The notes under the pieces: generated by a model
Seen by the model: the letters and a program-made list of their open reading frames with translations, nothing else
Databases searched by the model: none
Told to the model about the DNA's origin: nothing
DNA from: CBIHON01 sp966211965
GTDB lineage: Bacteria; Pseudomonadota; Gammaproteobacteria; Burkholderiales; Burkholderiaceae_D
Length of the DNA: 64,000 nt
Assembly: GCA_966211965.1 (NCBI GenBank)
Contig: CBIHON010000021.1
Coordinates: 1 to 64,000 of the forward strand
Direction: 5' to 3'
Part shown: positions 31,017 through 41,190 of the stretch, one piece after another
Layout: every line of letters begins with the position of its first letter
Numbering within the stretch: position 1 is the stretch's first letter
Translations under genes and position numbers: made by a program

Positions 31017-33353
31017 ATGATTGAAATCGAAATAGACGGCAAAAAAGTCGAAGTGCAAGAAGGCAGCATGGTGATGGACGCCGCCAACAAGCTTGGCACC
31101 TACATTCCGCATTTTTGCTATCACAAGAAATTATCCATCGCGGCCAACTGCCGCATGTGCCTGGTCGAAGTCGAAAAAGCGCCAAAGCCTTTGCCGGCCT
31201 GCGCCACTCCGGTCAGTGCTGGCATGATCGTGCGCTCCAACAGCGACAAGGCGGTCAAGGCACAAAAAGGTGTGATGGAGTTTTTGCTGATCAATCATCC
31301 ACTCGATTGCCCGATTTGCGATCAGGGCGGCGAATGCCAGTTGCAGGATCTGGCAGTCGGCTATGGTTCCTCGTCCTCTCGCTATGAAGAGGAAAAGCGC
31401 GTGGTGCCGGTGAAAGAAGTCGGTCCGCTGATTTCGATGAAAGAGATGAGCCGCTGCATACACTGCACCCGCTGCGTGCGTTTCGGCCAGGAAATCGCCG
31501 GCGTGATGGAGTTTGGCATGCTGGGCCGTGGTGAACACTCTGAAATCACCTCCTTCGTCGGCAAGACTGTCGACTCCGAACTGTCCGGCAACATGATCGA
31601 TCTGTGCCCGGTTGGTGCGCTTACCTCCAAGCCGTTCCGCTACAGCGCCCGCACTTGGGAACTGTCACGTCGCAAGTCGGTAAGTCCACACGACGGCCTT
31701 GGTGCGAACCTGCTGGTGCAAGTCAAGAACAGCAAGGTCATGCGCGTGCTGCCGCTGGAGAACGAGGCCATCAACGAATGCTGGATATCCGACAAGGATC
31801 GCTTCTCGTATGAAGGCCTCAACAGCGAGCAACGCTTGACCAAGCCAATGATCAAGCAGGATGGCCGCTGGCAGGAAACCGATTGGCAAACCGCGCTCGA
31901 ATACGTCGCGCACGGCTTGCGCAATATCAAGCATGAACACGGCGCCGATGCCATTGCAGCGCTTGGCACACCGTATTCGACGCTGGAAGAATTGTCGCTG
32001 CTGCAGAAAGTGGTGCGCGGTCTCGGTTCCGACAATGTCGATTTCCGGCTGCGTCAATCCGACTTCGCGCTGGATGGCAAAGTCACTCCATGGTTAGGCA
32101 TGTCGATTGCCGAATTCGGCGAATTGAAACGCGCCTTCGTAATCGGCTCTTTCCTGCGCAAGGATCATCCTTTGCTGGCCGCACGCCTGCGTCAGGCAGT
32201 GAAACATGGTGCAAAGGTCAGCATTCTGCATGCCGCAGATGACGATTTGTTGATGCCGCTTGCGAGCAAGATGATCAAGGCACCCTCGGCATGGCTGGCT
32301 ACGTTGAACGAGGTGGTTGCCGCCGTGGCGCAAGCCAAGGGAATCGCAGCACCTGCCGGGTTTGAAAGCATCGAGGTTTCGTCGGAAGCCAAGCAGACCG
32401 CCGCGAGCCTGTTGTCGGGTGAGCCGAAAGCGATCCTGCTCGGCAACGCCGTGGCACAACATCCACAAGCTTCGCAGCTGCATGCCGCTGCGCAGTGGAT
32501 TGCACAGAACACCGAGGCCAAATTCGGTTATCTGACCGAAGCCGGCAATACAGTCGGCGGCTATCTTGCAAACGCCATTCCCCGTAAGGGCGCGAATGCA
32601 CTGCAGGCTTTCATGCAGCCGCGCAAGGCTTACTTGTTATTGAATGCCGAACCGGCGCTGGATTGTTTCAATCCGCAAGCTGCCCGTGCTGCCCTGGATA
32701 AAGCCGATATGGTCGTGGTCATGTCGGCCTTCAAACATGGTACTGATTACGCCGATGTGCTCCTGCCGATCGCACCATTTACCGAAACAGCCGGCACCTT
32801 CGTCAATTGCGAAGGGCGTGCGCAAAGTTTCAATGGCACCGTCAAGCCACTGGGGGATACGCGCCCGGCCTGGAAGGTGTTGCGCGTTCTCGGCAATTTG
32901 CTCGAGCTGGGAGGTTTCGAGTACGAAACCTCGGAGGCGATCCGTAATGAAATCCTCGGTGCGACAATGCCGGCTGAAGCGAATTTGACGGCCCGCCTCA
33001 ATAACTTGGCAGCAGTCCAACCGCAAGCTGCGGCAAGCGTTGCCGAGCCGGTGCTGGAGCGCCTCGCCGACGTGCCGATTTATTTTGCCGATGCAATCGT
33101 GCGCCGCGCCGAAGCACTGCAACAAACCAATGATGCGAAGCCGCCGAAAGCTTGGCTGTCCGCTGCGCTGGCGCAAAAAATGGGCATCGCCGATGGGGCC
33201 GCAGTAAAAGTCACGCAAGGCGCGGGCAGTGTCATTCTGGCCGCTGCCGTAGATGGCAAGCTGCCCAGCAACGTGGTGCGGGTGGCCGCAGCGCATGAAT
33301 CGACTGCAACGCTGGGCGCAATGTTCGGCGCTGTCTCGGTGGAGAAAGCCTGA
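31017..33353 (+). CDS. nuoG: NADH-quinone oxidoreductase subunit G
   Basis: 778 aa from the ATG at 31017 (a GTG at 31002 adds five residues with no support). The N-terminal ferredoxin domain (2Fe-2S; CRMCLVEVE and neighbours) is followed by the His-ligated cluster region and the CPICDQGGECQLQD and CIHCTRCVRF cluster motifs (residues about 98-165). A molybdopterin-oxidoreductase-like domain without cofactor follows (about 220-690). It conducts electrons along the peripheral arm. The stop overlaps the nuoH ATG. Confidence 0.96.
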   Translation: MIEIEIDGKKVEVQEGSMVMDAANKLGTYIPHFCYHKKLSIAANCRMCLVEVEKAPKPLPACATPVSAGMIVRSNSDKAVKAQKGVMEFLLINHPLDCPICDQGGECQLQDLAVGYGSSSSRYEEEKRVVPVKEVGPLISMKEMSRCIHCTRCVRFGQEIAGVMEFGMLGRGEHSEITSFVGKTVDSELSGNMIDLCPVGALTSKPFRYSARTWELSRRKSVSPHDGLGANLLVQVKNSKVMRVLPLENEAINECWISDKDRFSYEGLNSEQRLTKPMIKQDGRWQETDWQTALEYVAHGLRNIKHEHGADAIAALGTPYSTLEELSLLQKVVRGLGSDNVDFRLRQSDFALDGKVTPWLGMSIAEFGELKRAFVIGSFLRKDHPLLAARLRQAVKHGAKVSILHAADDDLLMPLASKMIKAPSAWLATLNEVVAAVAQAKGIAAPAGFESIEVSSEAKQTAASLLSGEPKAILLGNAVAQHPQASQLHAAAQWIAQNTEAKFGYLTEAGNTVGGYLANAIPRKGANALQAFMQPRKAYLLLNAEPALDCFNPQAARAALDKADMVVVMSAFKHGTDYADVLLPIAPFTETAGTFVNCEGRAQSFNGTVKPLGDTRPAWKVLRVLGNLLELGGFEYETSEAIRNEILGATMPAEANLTARLNNLAAVQPQAAASVAEPVLERLADVPIYFADAIVRRAEALQQTNDAKPPKAWLSAALAQKMGIADGAAVKVTQGAGSVILAAAVDGKLPSNVVRVAAAHESTATLGAMFGAVSVEKA

Positions 33354-34426
33354 TGGATCACTTGTTCGAACTCATTCACGCAACCGGCAATAATGTCTTT
33401 GGCAGTCTGTGGCTGCTGGTCTGGACCTTGGTGAAAATCGTTGCTCTGGTGCTGCCTATCATGGGCTGCGTTGCCTATCTCACATTGTGGGAGCGCAAGG
33501 CCATCGGCTGGATGCATATCCGCCTCGGCCCGAACCGTGTTGGTCCTGCCGGCTTGCTGCAGCCGATTGCTGATGGCTTGAAGCTGCTGCTCAAGGAAAT
33601 CGTGATCCCGGCGCGCGCCAACAAGGCCTTGTTCGTGATCGCGCCGATCATGACCATCATGCCGGCGTTGGCAGCTTGGGCGGTGGTCCCGTTTGGTCCG
33701 GAGCGTGTCCTGGCAAACATCAATGCCGGTTTGCTGTTCGTCATGGCAGTCGCTTCCCTGGAAGTGTATGGCGTGATCATTGCCGGCTGGGCATCGAATT
33801 CGAAGTATGCATTCCTGGGAGCCATGCGTGCGTCGGCACAGATGGTGTCCTATGAAATTGCAATGGGTTTCGTACTGGTAATCGTGTTGATGGTATCCGG
33901 CAGTCTTAATCTGACTGATATTGTGATGACGCAAAGCAAAGGCTACTTCGCTGCTCATGGTTTGAATTTTCTTTCCTGGAACTGGCTGCCGCTGCTGCCG
34001 ATGTTCTTCGTCTACGTGATTTCCGGCATCGCCGAAACCAATCGTCATCCATTCGACGTGGTCGAGGGCGAATCGGAAATCGTGGCTGGCCACATGGTTG
34101 AATATTCGGGCATGTCGTTCGCGATGTTCTTCCTGGCTGAATACGCGAACATGATTCTGATTTCCGCCATGGCTTCGCTGATGTTCCTGGGCGGCTGGGC
34201 ATCGCCTATCGATTCGGTGCTGTTCAACTGGGTGCCGGGCTGGATTTGGCTTGGTATCAAGACTTTCCTGGTGGTGACGATCTTCATCTGGGCGCGCGCC
34301 TCGTTCCCGCGCTACCGCTACGATCAGATCATGCGTCTCGGCTGGAAAGTCTTTATCCCGCTGACCCTAGCTTATCTGGTGTTTGTCGCTGCTTGGATGC
34401 AGACATCTTGGAATATTTGGAAGTGA
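33353..34426 (+). CDS. nuoH: NADH-quinone oxidoreductase subunit H
   Basis: 357 aa, eight or so membrane helices. ERKAIGWMHIRLGPNRVGP (residues 44-62) and the acidic loop GIAETNRHPFDVVEGESEIVAG, both family hallmarks lining the quinone chamber and the proton path, are intact. Coupled to nuoG by overlap (TGATG). Confidence 0.97.
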   Translation: MDHLFELIHATGNNVFGSLWLLVWTLVKIVALVLPIMGCVAYLTLWERKAIGWMHIRLGPNRVGPAGLLQPIADGLKLLLKEIVIPARANKALFVIAPIMTIMPALAAWAVVPFGPERVLANINAGLLFVMAVASLEVYGVIIAGWASNSKYAFLGAMRASAQMVSYEIAMGFVLVIVLMVSGSLNLTDIVMTQSKGYFAAHGLNFLSWNWLPLLPMFFVYVISGIAETNRHPFDVVEGESEIVAGHMVEYSGMSFAMFFLAEYANMILISAMASLMFLGGWASPIDSVLFNWVPGWIWLGIKTFLVVTIFIWARASFPRYRYDQIMRLGWKVFIPLTLAYLVFVAAWMQTSWNIWK

Positions 34427-34438
34427 GGCTGAGCGCAA

Positions 34439-34927
34439 ATGGTAGCCATTAAAGAGTTTTTCGGGAGCTTTTTGCTCTGGGAGTTGTTCAAGGGACTGGC
34501 GTTGACTGGGCGCTATATGTTCGCCCGCAAGATCACGGTGCAATATCCAGAAGAGAAGACGCCGATGTCGCCGCGTTTTCGTGGCTTGCACGCCTTGCGA
34601 CGTTATCCGAACGGGGAAGAGCGCTGTATCGCCTGTAAACTGTGCGAAGCGGTTTGTCCGGCGATGGCGATCACGATCGAATCGGAACAGCGCGAGGACG
34701 GCACGCGCCGCACCAAGCGCTACGACATCGACCTGACCAAGTGTATCTTCTGCGGTTTTTGCGAAGAGTCCTGCCCGGTCGATTCGATCGTCGAAACTCA
34801 TATCTTGGAGTATCACGGTGAGAAGCGCGGCGACCTGTACTACACTAAGGAAATGCTGTTGGCAGTGGGCGATCGCTATGAAAACGAAATCGCTGCTGCG
34901 CGAGCAGCCGATGCTGCTTACCGTTGA
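34439..34927 (+). CDS. nuoI: NADH-quinone oxidoreductase subunit I
   Basis: 162 aa, with two classical 4Fe-4S motifs, CIACKLCEAVCP and CIFCGFCEESCP, which hold clusters N6a and N6b. It bridges NuoG and NuoB. An N-terminal amphipathic helix contacts the membrane arm. Followed by a 106-bp gap before nuoJ. Confidence 0.97.
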   Translation: MVAIKEFFGSFLLWELFKGLALTGRYMFARKITVQYPEEKTPMSPRFRGLHALRRYPNGEERCIACKLCEAVCPAMAITIESEQREDGTRRTKRYDIDLTKCIFCGFCEESCPVDSIVETHILEYHGEKRGDLYYTKEMLLAVGDRYENEIAAARAADAAYR

Positions 34928-35033
34928 TGTTTACGATGTCGGGAATGGGGTGGGGCTGCGCATGATTTAGTGTGGACATGGCACCGCATGCATCCCGTTC
35001 AGCAATAAATCTGATCGACTATTTTGGTCCAAT

Positions 35034-35687
35034 ATGGAATTTAAAACTGTTTTGTTCTACGCGTTTTCGGTGATCTTGATCTTCGCCGCGACCCGCGTCA
35101 TCACAGATCGCAATCCGGTTCATGCCGCATTGTTTCTTGTGCTCTCGTTTTTCTCGGCAGCCGCGATCTGGATGCTCTTGAAAGCCGAATTCCTGTCCAT
35201 CGTGCTGGTGCTGGTTTATGTCGGCGCCGTAATGGTGTTGTTCCTGTTCGTGGTGATGATGTTGGACATCAATATCGGCAAGATGCGAGAGGGATTCTGG
35301 GCTTACTTTCCGCTGGCTGCCACGATCGGCGTAGTAATCGCCCTTGAAATGGCTGCAGTGCTGCTGCGTGGATTTTGGGCTCCAGACGTCGTGGTGCCGG
35401 CAGCATCCGGCACGATCGGCAACACCAAGGAGTTGGGCAAGCTGATTTATTCGCAATACGTCTATGCGTTTGAAATTGCGGCGGTAGTGTTGCTGGTGGC
35501 GATCGTGGCGGCAGTCGCACTGACCCTGCGCCGTCGCAAGGACAGCAAGCATTTCGACCCTGCTGAAGCGGTCAAGGTGAAAGCGAGTGATCGCCTGCGC
35601 ATCGTTCGGATGAAAGCCGAGTCTATCCGCCCCATGAGCGGTGAGAATGCCCCATCCAACGCTGCACCTGCAGTCGATAGAAAATAA
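35034..35687 (+). CDS. nuoJ: NADH-quinone oxidoreductase subunit J
   Basis: 217 aa, five membrane helices. The conserved VLVLVYVGAVMVLFLFVVMML helix (around residues 59-79; the family hallmark that changes conformation during turnover) is intact. The soluble C-terminal tail of about 45 residues is basic and then Pro/Ala-rich. No good ribosome site precedes the ATG at 35034. Confidence 0.96.
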   Translation: MEFKTVLFYAFSVILIFAATRVITDRNPVHAALFLVLSFFSAAAIWMLLKAEFLSIVLVLVYVGAVMVLFLFVVMMLDINIGKMREGFWAYFPLAATIGVVIALEMAAVLLRGFWAPDVVVPAASGTIGNTKELGKLIYSQYVYAFEIAAVVLLVAIVAAVALTLRRRKDSKHFDPAEAVKVKASDRLRIVRMKAESIRPMSGENAPSNAAPAVDRK

Positions 35688-35697
35688 GGGACGCGTC

Positions 35698-36006
35698 GTG
35701 ACATTATCCTTGGTACATTTCCTAATTCTCGGCGCGATTCTGTTCGCGATCTCCATCGTCGGTATCTTCTTGAACCGCAAGAATATCATTGTGCTATTGA
35801 TGGCGATCGAACTGATGCTGTTGGCGGTCAACATGAATTTCATTGCATTCTCCTACTACCTGGGCGATGCGGCCGGACAGATTTTTGTTTTCTTTATCCT
35901 GACTGTAGCTGCCGCGGAATCGGCAATCGGTCTGGCGATCCTGGTGGTGATGTTCCGTAATCTGGACACCATCAATGTCGAAGATCTGGATAGTCTCAAG
36001 GGATAG
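35698..36006 (+). CDS. nuoK: NADH-quinone oxidoreductase subunit K
   Basis: 102 aa from the GTG at 35698 after AAGGGACGC. The frame is open to 35641, but that overlaps the nuoJ end. Three membrane helices, with the two buried glutamates of the family: IELMLLAVNMNF (helix 2) and AAAESAIGLAI (helix 3). It is related to the MrpC antiporter subunit and takes part in proton translocation. Confidence 0.96.
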   Translation: MTLSLVHFLILGAILFAISIVGIFLNRKNIIVLLMAIELMLLAVNMNFIAFSYYLGDAAGQIFVFFILTVAAAESAIGLAILVVMFRNLDTINVEDLDSLKG

Positions 36007-36097
36007 CAATCGCTTTACTTTATATGGATGGTGTGAGGTATTGTTTCACGCCGTCCCACGATAAATTTATAGCTAAAAAATAACCATAAGGTTCATC

Positions 36098-38158
36098 ATG
36101 GCGGGGCAACTTAACCCTAACCTTCTTCTTGCCGTTCCTCTGGCGCCATTGGCTGGCGCCGCAATTGCGGGCCTGTTCGGCACCAAGTTTTTCGGCAATA
36201 AAATCGGCCGTACGGCATCGCATAGCGTGACGATTCTCGGCGTGCTCATCGCGTTCATTCTCTCGTTCCAGACCCTGATGGCAGTGCGCGGCGGCGCGAC
36301 CTTCAACGGGCCGCTTTATACCTGGATGACGGTCGCCAATCTCAAATTTGAAGTTGGTTTCCTGGTCGATAGCCTGACCGCCATGATGATGTGCGTCGTG
36401 ACTTTCGTGTCGCTGATGGTGCATATCTATACGATCGGCTACATGAAAGATGATGAAGGCTATAACCGCTTCTTCGCCTACATTTCCTTGTTCACCTTCT
36501 CGATGCTGATGCTCGTCATGAGCAACAACTTCCTGCAATTGTTCTTCGGTTGGGAGGCAGTGGGCTTGGTGTCCTATCTGTTGATCGGCTTCTGGTACAC
36601 CCGTCCGACGGCGATTGTCGCGAACATGAAGGCTTTCCTGGTTAACCGAGTCGGCGATTTCGGCTTCATTCTGGGGATCGGCCTGCTGTTGGCATACGCC
36701 GGTTCGATGAATTATGCCGAGGTATTCGCGAAGAAGGAGGAACTCGTCAAGCTTACCTTGCCGGGCACCGACTGGATGTTGTTGACGGTCGCCTGCATCT
36801 GCCTTTTCATCGGTGCGATGGGTAAGTCGGCGCAATTCCCTCTGCATGTCTGGCTGCCGGATTCGATGGAAGGCCCGACGCCGATTTCTGCGCTGATTCA
36901 CGCTGCGACCATGGTCACTGCAGGTATCTTCATGGTTACGCGCATGTCGCCGCTATTCGAATTGTCGGACGCCGCCTTGTCCTTCGTCATGGTGATCGGC
37001 GCGATTACCGCGCTGTTCATGGGCTTCCTCGGGATTATCCAAAACGATATCAAGCGCGTGGTTGCCTATTCGACCTTGTCGCAACTCGGCTATATGACGG
37101 TGGCCCTGGGTGCTTCCGCATACTCGGTTGCAGTGTTCCACTTGATGACGCATGCTTTCTTCAAAGCCTTGCTGTTCCTGGGTGCAGGTGCGGTCATCAT
37201 CAGCATGCATCATGATCAGGACATCCGGAATATGGGCGGTTTGCGCAAGTACATGCCGATTACCTGGATTACCTCGCTGCTGGGTTCGCTGGCCTTGATC
37301 GGCACGCCGTTCTTCTCCGGCTTCTACTCGAAGGACAGCATCATCGAAGCGGTGCATAACACGCATTTGGCGGGTGCCGGGTTCGCGAACTTCGCGGTGC
37401 TGGCCGGCGTCTTCGTGACGGCTTTCTATTCCTTCCGCATGTACTTCCTGGTGTTCCATGGCGAGGAACGTTTCGGCAAACCGCATCACGACCACCATGA
37501 CGCTCATGCTGGCGGTCATCACGACCACGATCACGGCCATGATGCGCATCATCATGGCTTGGCTCCAGGCGAAAAGCCGCACGAGGCGTCGGCAGTAGTG
37601 ACTTGGCCGCTGATCCTGTTGGCGATTCCTTCCGTCTTCATCGGCTATTTCACCATTGCCCCGATGTTGCATGGTGATTTCTTCAATGGGGTGATTTTTG
37701 TCAGCGAATCGCATCATGCAATGGAAGAGTTGCATCGCGAATTCCATAGCGCATTCGCAATGGCCTTGCATGCGTTTACCAGCCTGCCGTTCATTCTGGC
37801 CTTGGCAGGAGTAGGGGCTGCTTATTACTGCTACATGGTCAACTCCAAAGTGCCGGCATGGTTTTACAGCAAATTCCATGCGCTGCATACGCTGCTGGAC
37901 AACAAGTACTACATGGATAAATTCAATGAAACCGTGTTTGCAGGCGGCGCACGCCTGCTTGGCGGCGGCTTGTGGAGTGTCGGCGACAAGGCGCTGATCG
38001 ACGGACTGGTCGTCAACGGCAGCGCGAAGCTGGTCGGCTGGTTCTCGACGATCACGCGTACTTTCCAGACCGGTTATATCTATCACTATGCCTTTACGAT
38101 GATCCTGGGCATTGTCTTGTACCTCGGCTATTTGTTGCTGTTCCCGGCTGTCAAATGA
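36098..38158 (+). CDS. nuoL: NADH-quinone oxidoreductase subunit L
   Basis: 686 aa, the largest antiporter-like subunit with about 16 helices and the long lateral C-terminal helix. Conserved Glu in FFGWEAVGLVSYLLIGFW and Lys in MGKSAQFPLHVWLPD and KRVVAYSTLSQLGYM form the proton path. A His/Asp-rich cytoplasmic insertion (about residues 463-490, encoded near 37484-37560) precedes the C-terminal part. It is the distal proton pump module. Confidence 0.97.
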   Translation: MAGQLNPNLLLAVPLAPLAGAAIAGLFGTKFFGNKIGRTASHSVTILGVLIAFILSFQTLMAVRGGATFNGPLYTWMTVANLKFEVGFLVDSLTAMMMCVVTFVSLMVHIYTIGYMKDDEGYNRFFAYISLFTFSMLMLVMSNNFLQLFFGWEAVGLVSYLLIGFWYTRPTAIVANMKAFLVNRVGDFGFILGIGLLLAYAGSMNYAEVFAKKEELVKLTLPGTDWMLLTVACICLFIGAMGKSAQFPLHVWLPDSMEGPTPISALIHAATMVTAGIFMVTRMSPLFELSDAALSFVMVIGAITALFMGFLGIIQNDIKRVVAYSTLSQLGYMTVALGASAYSVAVFHLMTHAFFKALLFLGAGAVIISMHHDQDIRNMGGLRKYMPITWITSLLGSLALIGTPFFSGFYSKDSIIEAVHNTHLAGAGFANFAVLAGVFVTAFYSFRMYFLVFHGEERFGKPHHDHHDAHAGGHHDHDHGHDAHHHGLAPGEKPHEASAVVTWPLILLAIPSVFIGYFTIAPMLHGDFFNGVIFVSESHHAMEELHREFHSAFAMALHAFTSLPFILALAGVGAAYYCYMVNSKVPAWFYSKFHALHTLLDNKYYMDKFNETVFAGGARLLGGGLWSVGDKALIDGLVVNGSAKLVGWFSTITRTFQTGYIYHYAFTMILGIVLYLGYLLLFPAVK

Positions 38159-38187
38159 CGACGAATCGCTAAAGAAGAAAAAATCAC

Positions 38188-39678
38188 ATGATGCAGTCAT
38201 CTTTTCCCCTGTTGAGCCTTGCGATCTGGTTGCCGATCGCGTTTGGTGTGTTCGTCGTCGCATTGGGCCGCGACGATAATCCTGGCTTGGTGCGCAGCGT
38301 CTCCTTGATCGGCGCGCTGGTTAGTTTCCTGGTTACTTTGCCTTTGGTGCGGGATTTCGATAATGCGGCACACGGCATGCAATTCGTCGAGAAATTCCTG
38401 TGGATCGGGCGTTATAACATCAGCTATTACCTGGGCATAGATGGTATTTCGCTGTGGTTCGTACCGCTGACGGCACTCATCACGGTGATTGTCGTGATCT
38501 CGGCCTGGGAAGTGATTGAAAAGCGGGTGGCTCAGTACATGGGGGCCTTCCTGATCCTGTCGGGTTTGATGATTGGCGTATTTTGCGCGCTCGACGGCTT
38601 GCTCTTCTACGTCTTCTTCGAAGCGACCTTGATCCCGATGTTCATCATCATCGGCGTCTGGGGCGGCGCGAACCGGGTATATGCTGCGCTCAAGTTCTTC
38701 CTCTATACGCTGGCCGGTTCGTTGCTGACGCTGGTTGCCATTATCTACCTGTACTTCAAGGCGGGCGGTACTTTCGAGATCCTGGTCTGGCATAAGCTGC
38801 CGTTACCGCTGTCGGTGCAGATCATGATTTTCCTCGCATTTTTCGTTGCGTTCGCGGTCAAGGTGCCGATGTGGCCGGTGCACACATGGTTGCCGGATGC
38901 GCACGTCGAGGCGCCGACCGGCGGCTCCGTGGTGCTGGCTGCGATCATGCTGAAGCTGGGCGGTTATGGATTCCTGCGGTTTTCTCTGCCGATCGCGCCG
39001 GACGCCAGTCATTATTTATCCGGTTTCGTCATCACGCTGTCGTTGATCGCGGTGATCTATATCGGTTTGGTGGCACTGGTGCAGGCCGACATGAAAAAAC
39101 TGGTCGCATATTCCTCGATCGCGCACATGGGTTTCGTTACTCTTGGCTTTTTCATGTTCAATGACCTGGCCGCGCAGGGCGGTATTGTGCAGATGGTTTC
39201 GCACGGATTCGTATCGGGTGCGATGTTCCTCTGCATCGGCGTGCTGTATGACCGCATGCATTCACGGCAGATCGCCGATTACGGCGGGGTGGTGAATACC
39301 ATGCCGAAGTTCGCGGCGCTGTTTGTGCTGTTTTCGTTGGCGAACTGCGGCTTGCCGGCGACTTCGGGTTTCGTCGGGGAATTCATGGTGATTCTTGGCG
39401 CCGTCAAATCCAATTTCTGGATCGGTTTGCTGGCTGCTACCGCTCTGATTTTCGGTGCAGCGTATTCTCTCTGGCTGGTCAAGCGCGTGATGTTCGGCGA
39501 GGTCGCCAATCCACATGTGGGCGAGCTTCTTGACTTGAACAAACGTGAATTCTTCATGCTCGGCTTGCTCGCGATTGCCGTGATTGTGATGGGTTTGTAT
39601 CCGGCCCCGTTCACGGATGCGATGCAGGTGTCGGTAGCCGATTTGCTTAAGCATGTCGCCATCTCAAAAGGTCAGTAA
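38188..39678 (+). CDS. nuoM: NADH-quinone oxidoreductase subunit M
   Basis: 496 aa, 14-helix antiporter-like subunit. FFEATLIPMFIIIG with the essential Glu, and KVPMWPVHTWLPDAHVEAPT and KKLVAYSSIAHMGFV with the essential lysines, are intact. It begins 29 bp after nuoL and ends 8 bp before nuoN. Confidence 0.97.
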   Translation: MMQSSFPLLSLAIWLPIAFGVFVVALGRDDNPGLVRSVSLIGALVSFLVTLPLVRDFDNAAHGMQFVEKFLWIGRYNISYYLGIDGISLWFVPLTALITVIVVISAWEVIEKRVAQYMGAFLILSGLMIGVFCALDGLLFYVFFEATLIPMFIIIGVWGGANRVYAALKFFLYTLAGSLLTLVAIIYLYFKAGGTFEILVWHKLPLPLSVQIMIFLAFFVAFAVKVPMWPVHTWLPDAHVEAPTGGSVVLAAIMLKLGGYGFLRFSLPIAPDASHYLSGFVITLSLIAVIYIGLVALVQADMKKLVAYSSIAHMGFVTLGFFMFNDLAAQGGIVQMVSHGFVSGAMFLCIGVLYDRMHSRQIADYGGVVNTMPKFAALFVLFSLANCGLPATSGFVGEFMVILGAVKSNFWIGLLAATALIFGAAYSLWLVKRVMFGEVANPHVGELLDLNKREFFMLGLLAIAVIVMGLYPAPFTDAMQVSVADLLKHVAISKGQ

Positions 39679-39686
39679 GCAGACAA

Positions 39687-41171
39687 ATGAATAACATGAA
39701 TCTGGTCCCGGTTTATCCTGAAATATTTCTGCTGGTTGCGGCTTCGCTGATTTTGCTGGTCGACATGTTCCTATCCGATGCGCAGCGTTGGATCACGTAT
39801 GCCTTGTCGCTTGTGACCTTGGCGATTTGCGGCGTGTTGAGCATGGCCGACGTGAACTCGGCGGCGACCGCATATACCTTCCATAACATGTTCGTATCGG
39901 ACCCGATGTCGAGCATGCTGAAAGTGTTCTCGTACGCGGCTGTCGGCCTGACGCTGATCTATTCGCGCCGCTATGCAACCGAGCGTGGGATGCTGGGGGA
40001 TAAGCTTGGCGGGGAGTTCTACGTGATTGCGCTGTTCTCTTTGCTGGGGCAGATGGTGATGATCTCCGGGAATAACTTCCTGATCATTTACCTCGGGCTG
40101 GAATTGATGTCTTTATCCCTGTATGCGCTGGTTGCGCTGCGCCGGAGCAGTACGGTGTCGACTGAAGCGGCGATGAAGTACTTCATTCTGGGGGCATTGG
40201 CTTCAGGGTTTCTGTTGTATGGCATGTCGATGCTGTACGGTGCGACGGGTTCGCTGGATTTGACCGAAGTCGCGAAGGCTGCGGCATCCGGTACTGTGAA
40301 CAAGACGGTGCTGGTGTTTGGTGTGGTTTTCCTGGTTGCCGGCTTGGCTTTCAAACTTGGTGTCGTTCCTTTCCACATGTGGGTCCCGGACGTGTATCAA
40401 GGTGCGCCGACTGCAGTTACCTTATTGCTGGGGGGCGCCCCCAAACTTGCCGCGTTCGCTATCTGTATCCGTCTGCTCGTGGAAGGTTTGTTGCCGCTGG
40501 CGGTCGACTGGCAGCAAATGATCACCGTGCTGGCTGTATTGTCGATGGCCATTGGCAACATCACTGCCATCGCTCAAACCAATTTAAAGCGGATGCTGGC
40601 TTATTCAACGATTTCGCAAATGGGCTTCATGCTGCTCGGGCTGCTTTCCGGCGTGGTTGACGGCAATGTCTTCTCGGCTGCCAATGCTTATAGCTCTGCG
40701 ATGTTTTATTCCATCACCTACGTACTGACCACGCTGGGCACTTTCGGCGTGATCCTGCTGTTGGCGCGCGCCGGTTTTGAAGCGGAAAACCTGGACGACT
40801 TCAAAGGCTTGAATCAGCGCAGCCCATGGTTCGCGCTTGTGATGCTGCTCTTGATGTTTTCGCTGGCCGGTATTCCACCGATGATGGGCTTCTATGCCAA
40901 GCTGTCGGTGCTGCAGGCGGTGCTGGGCACAGGGCAGATCTGGCTGGCCGTGCTGGCGGTTCTATTGTCGCTGATCGGCGCATTCTATTATCTGCGCGTG
41001 GTCAAACTGATGTACTTCGATGAGCCGGCTGATACTGCCCCGATCGTTGTTAACGCCGACATGCGTATCGCCTTGAGCCTCAACGGTGCGGCAGTGCTGG
41101 CGCTGGGCTTGATGCCTGGTTCACTGATGGCGGCGTGCGCGAACGCGATCGTCAAGACGCTCGCGTCTTGA
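39687..41171 (+). CDS. nuoN: NADH-quinone oxidoreductase subunit N
   Basis: 494 aa, 14-helix antiporter-like subunit. YLGLELMSLSLYALVAL, FKLGVVPFHMWVPDVYQGAPT and LKRMLAYSTISQMGFM carry the conserved charged residues. It is the last of the core nuo genes. The DUF2818 gene follows 19 bp later. Confidence 0.97.
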   Translation: MNNMNLVPVYPEIFLLVAASLILLVDMFLSDAQRWITYALSLVTLAICGVLSMADVNSAATAYTFHNMFVSDPMSSMLKVFSYAAVGLTLIYSRRYATERGMLGDKLGGEFYVIALFSLLGQMVMISGNNFLIIYLGLELMSLSLYALVALRRSSTVSTEAAMKYFILGALASGFLLYGMSMLYGATGSLDLTEVAKAAASGTVNKTVLVFGVVFLVAGLAFKLGVVPFHMWVPDVYQGAPTAVTLLLGGAPKLAAFAICIRLLVEGLLPLAVDWQQMITVLAVLSMAIGNITAIAQTNLKRMLAYSTISQMGFMLLGLLSGVVDGNVFSAANAYSSAMFYSITYVLTTLGTFGVILLLARAGFEAENLDDFKGLNQRSPWFALVMLLLMFSLAGIPPMMGFYAKLSVLQAVLGTGQIWLAVLAVLLSLIGAFYYLRVVKLMYFDEPADTAPIVVNADMRIALSLNGAAVLALGLMPGSLMAACANAIVKTLAS

Positions 41172-41190
41172 TTCTTGCCATATCCCGCAT

